Source: Alteripontixanthobacter muriae
Lineage (GTDB): Bacteria; Pseudomonadota; Alphaproteobacteria; Sphingomonadales; Sphingomonadaceae
Direction: 5' to 3'
Length of the DNA stretch: 64,000 nucleotides
Assembly (NCBI RefSeq): GCF_013336795.1
Contig: NZ_JAAFZT010000035.1
Coordinates: 172,353 to 236,352, forward strand
Shown here one piece after another: positions 63,643 through 64,000 of the stretch. Below the pieces are notes generated by a model that saw only the letters and a program-made list of their open reading frames with translations, made no database searches and was not told the origin of the DNA. The translations under genes and the position numbers were made by a program. Position 1 is the first letter of the stretch. Each line of letters starts with the position of its first letter.

Positions 63643-64000
63643 ATGATTGAGAGCGGGTCGCACACGCCAGGGATCGATCCCTCCTGGTTCCGCCTTCACC
63701 CGGCCACCGCCATGCGGTGGGAACGTCCGCATCCCTCGCTCGAAGGCTTGATCGGCGATTATTTTGCGTTCGATTCCGAGGGGCCGGAAATGATGGGCGC
63801 GGTTTCGTGGATATTGCCGAACTGGCCCGCCATCCGTTTCGTCCTTGCTGACAACCCCATAACCGTGGTGGGCCCGGGCATCTGCTGGTCGCCTTTGCCC
63901 GAGGCGGGCTTTTATGGCAGCACCAGCAAGGTTCTGCGACATACATCCTACGGCGGGGTTACGATTGGCGTCAATCTCACGCCCGCCGGTGTCGCCCGCC
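63643..64000 (+). CDS. AraC-type regulator, N-terminal part, cut by the window edge
   Basis: An open frame from ATG 63643 runs off the right end without a stop (119 codons seen). It contains GDYFAFDSEGPEMMGAVSW, then RFVLADNPITVVGPG and GGVTIGVNLTPAGVAR, close to the N-terminal domain of AraC-type regulators of sphingomonads. The HTH domains should lie beyond the window. It starts about 127 bases after the broken AAA gene. Confidence 0.7.
   Translation, partial: MIESGSHTPGIDPSWFRLHPATAMRWERPHPSLEGLIGDYFAFDSEGPEMMGAVSWILPNWPAIRFVLADNPITVVGPGICWSPLPEAGFYGSTSKVLRHTSYGGVTIGVNLTPAGVAR

Overview
The window is GC-rich alphaproteobacterial DNA. A Sphingomonadales origin, probably Erythrobacteraceae (Erythrobacter/Altererythrobacter type), is suggested by the suf operon order, an UrcA-family protein, DUF2093 next to xseA, an MmcB-type protein, many short overlaps of the ATGA/TGATG type and a bias to GC-ending codons. 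This taxonomic call is inference, because no rRNA gene lies in the window.

1-38.1 kb is ordinary chromosome. It holds an acyl-CoA synthetase, gamma-glutamyltransferase and pyrD; an AraC-type regulator; a DUF885 lipoprotein; and a complete SUF iron-sulfur operon (Rrf2 regulator, sufB, a DUF559 protein, sufC, sufD, sufS, DUF59/sufT-like, sufA-like) with a strong palindrome at its promoter. Further on are an adenosine kinase, purD and xseA (the last two are divergent with overlapping start codons), an M23 peptidase, rpmB, tadA, nadC, a LytS/LytTR-type two-component pair, an HD-domain protein, an envelope operon (two HExxH metallopeptidases and a DsbA-like protein), a lipid-phosphatase-like protein, a sterol desaturase and mmcB. 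The segment ends with tRNA-Arg(CCG).

38.1-59.9 kb is an integrated genomic island of about 21.8 kb. The last 47 bases of tRNA-Arg(CCG) are repeated exactly at 59891-59937, and a tyrosine integrase lies next to that copy. The integrase end carries a mobility and replication module: a small HTH-like protein, an AlpA-like protein, a primase/RepA-type ATPase, a DUF5681-like protein, and a cluster of CCCTCGCG repeats that could be a replication origin. The rest is cargo that looks like defence: an ABC-three-component system (restriction-nuclease-like effector, middle component, zinc-hook ATPase), a DUF2971 protein, an intact IS3-family element with a 4-bp target duplication, a McrBC type IV restriction pair with a ScoMcrA-like head, an HNH-HIT fusion next to a CoiA-like nuclease, and a three-gene cassette pairing a GT4 glycosyltransferase with a pentapeptide-repeat/degenerate SF2 ATPase. 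I do not recognise that last cassette as a named system, and it is the best candidate for something undescribed. The base composition of the island's left half is visibly more AT-rich than the chromosome.

59.9-64 kb returns to chromosome. It holds an UrcA protein, a stand-alone LytTR DNA-binding domain, a stand-alone Lrp/AsnC effector domain, a two-domain AAA ATPase gene broken by a frameshift, and the start of another AraC-type regulator that runs off the right edge.
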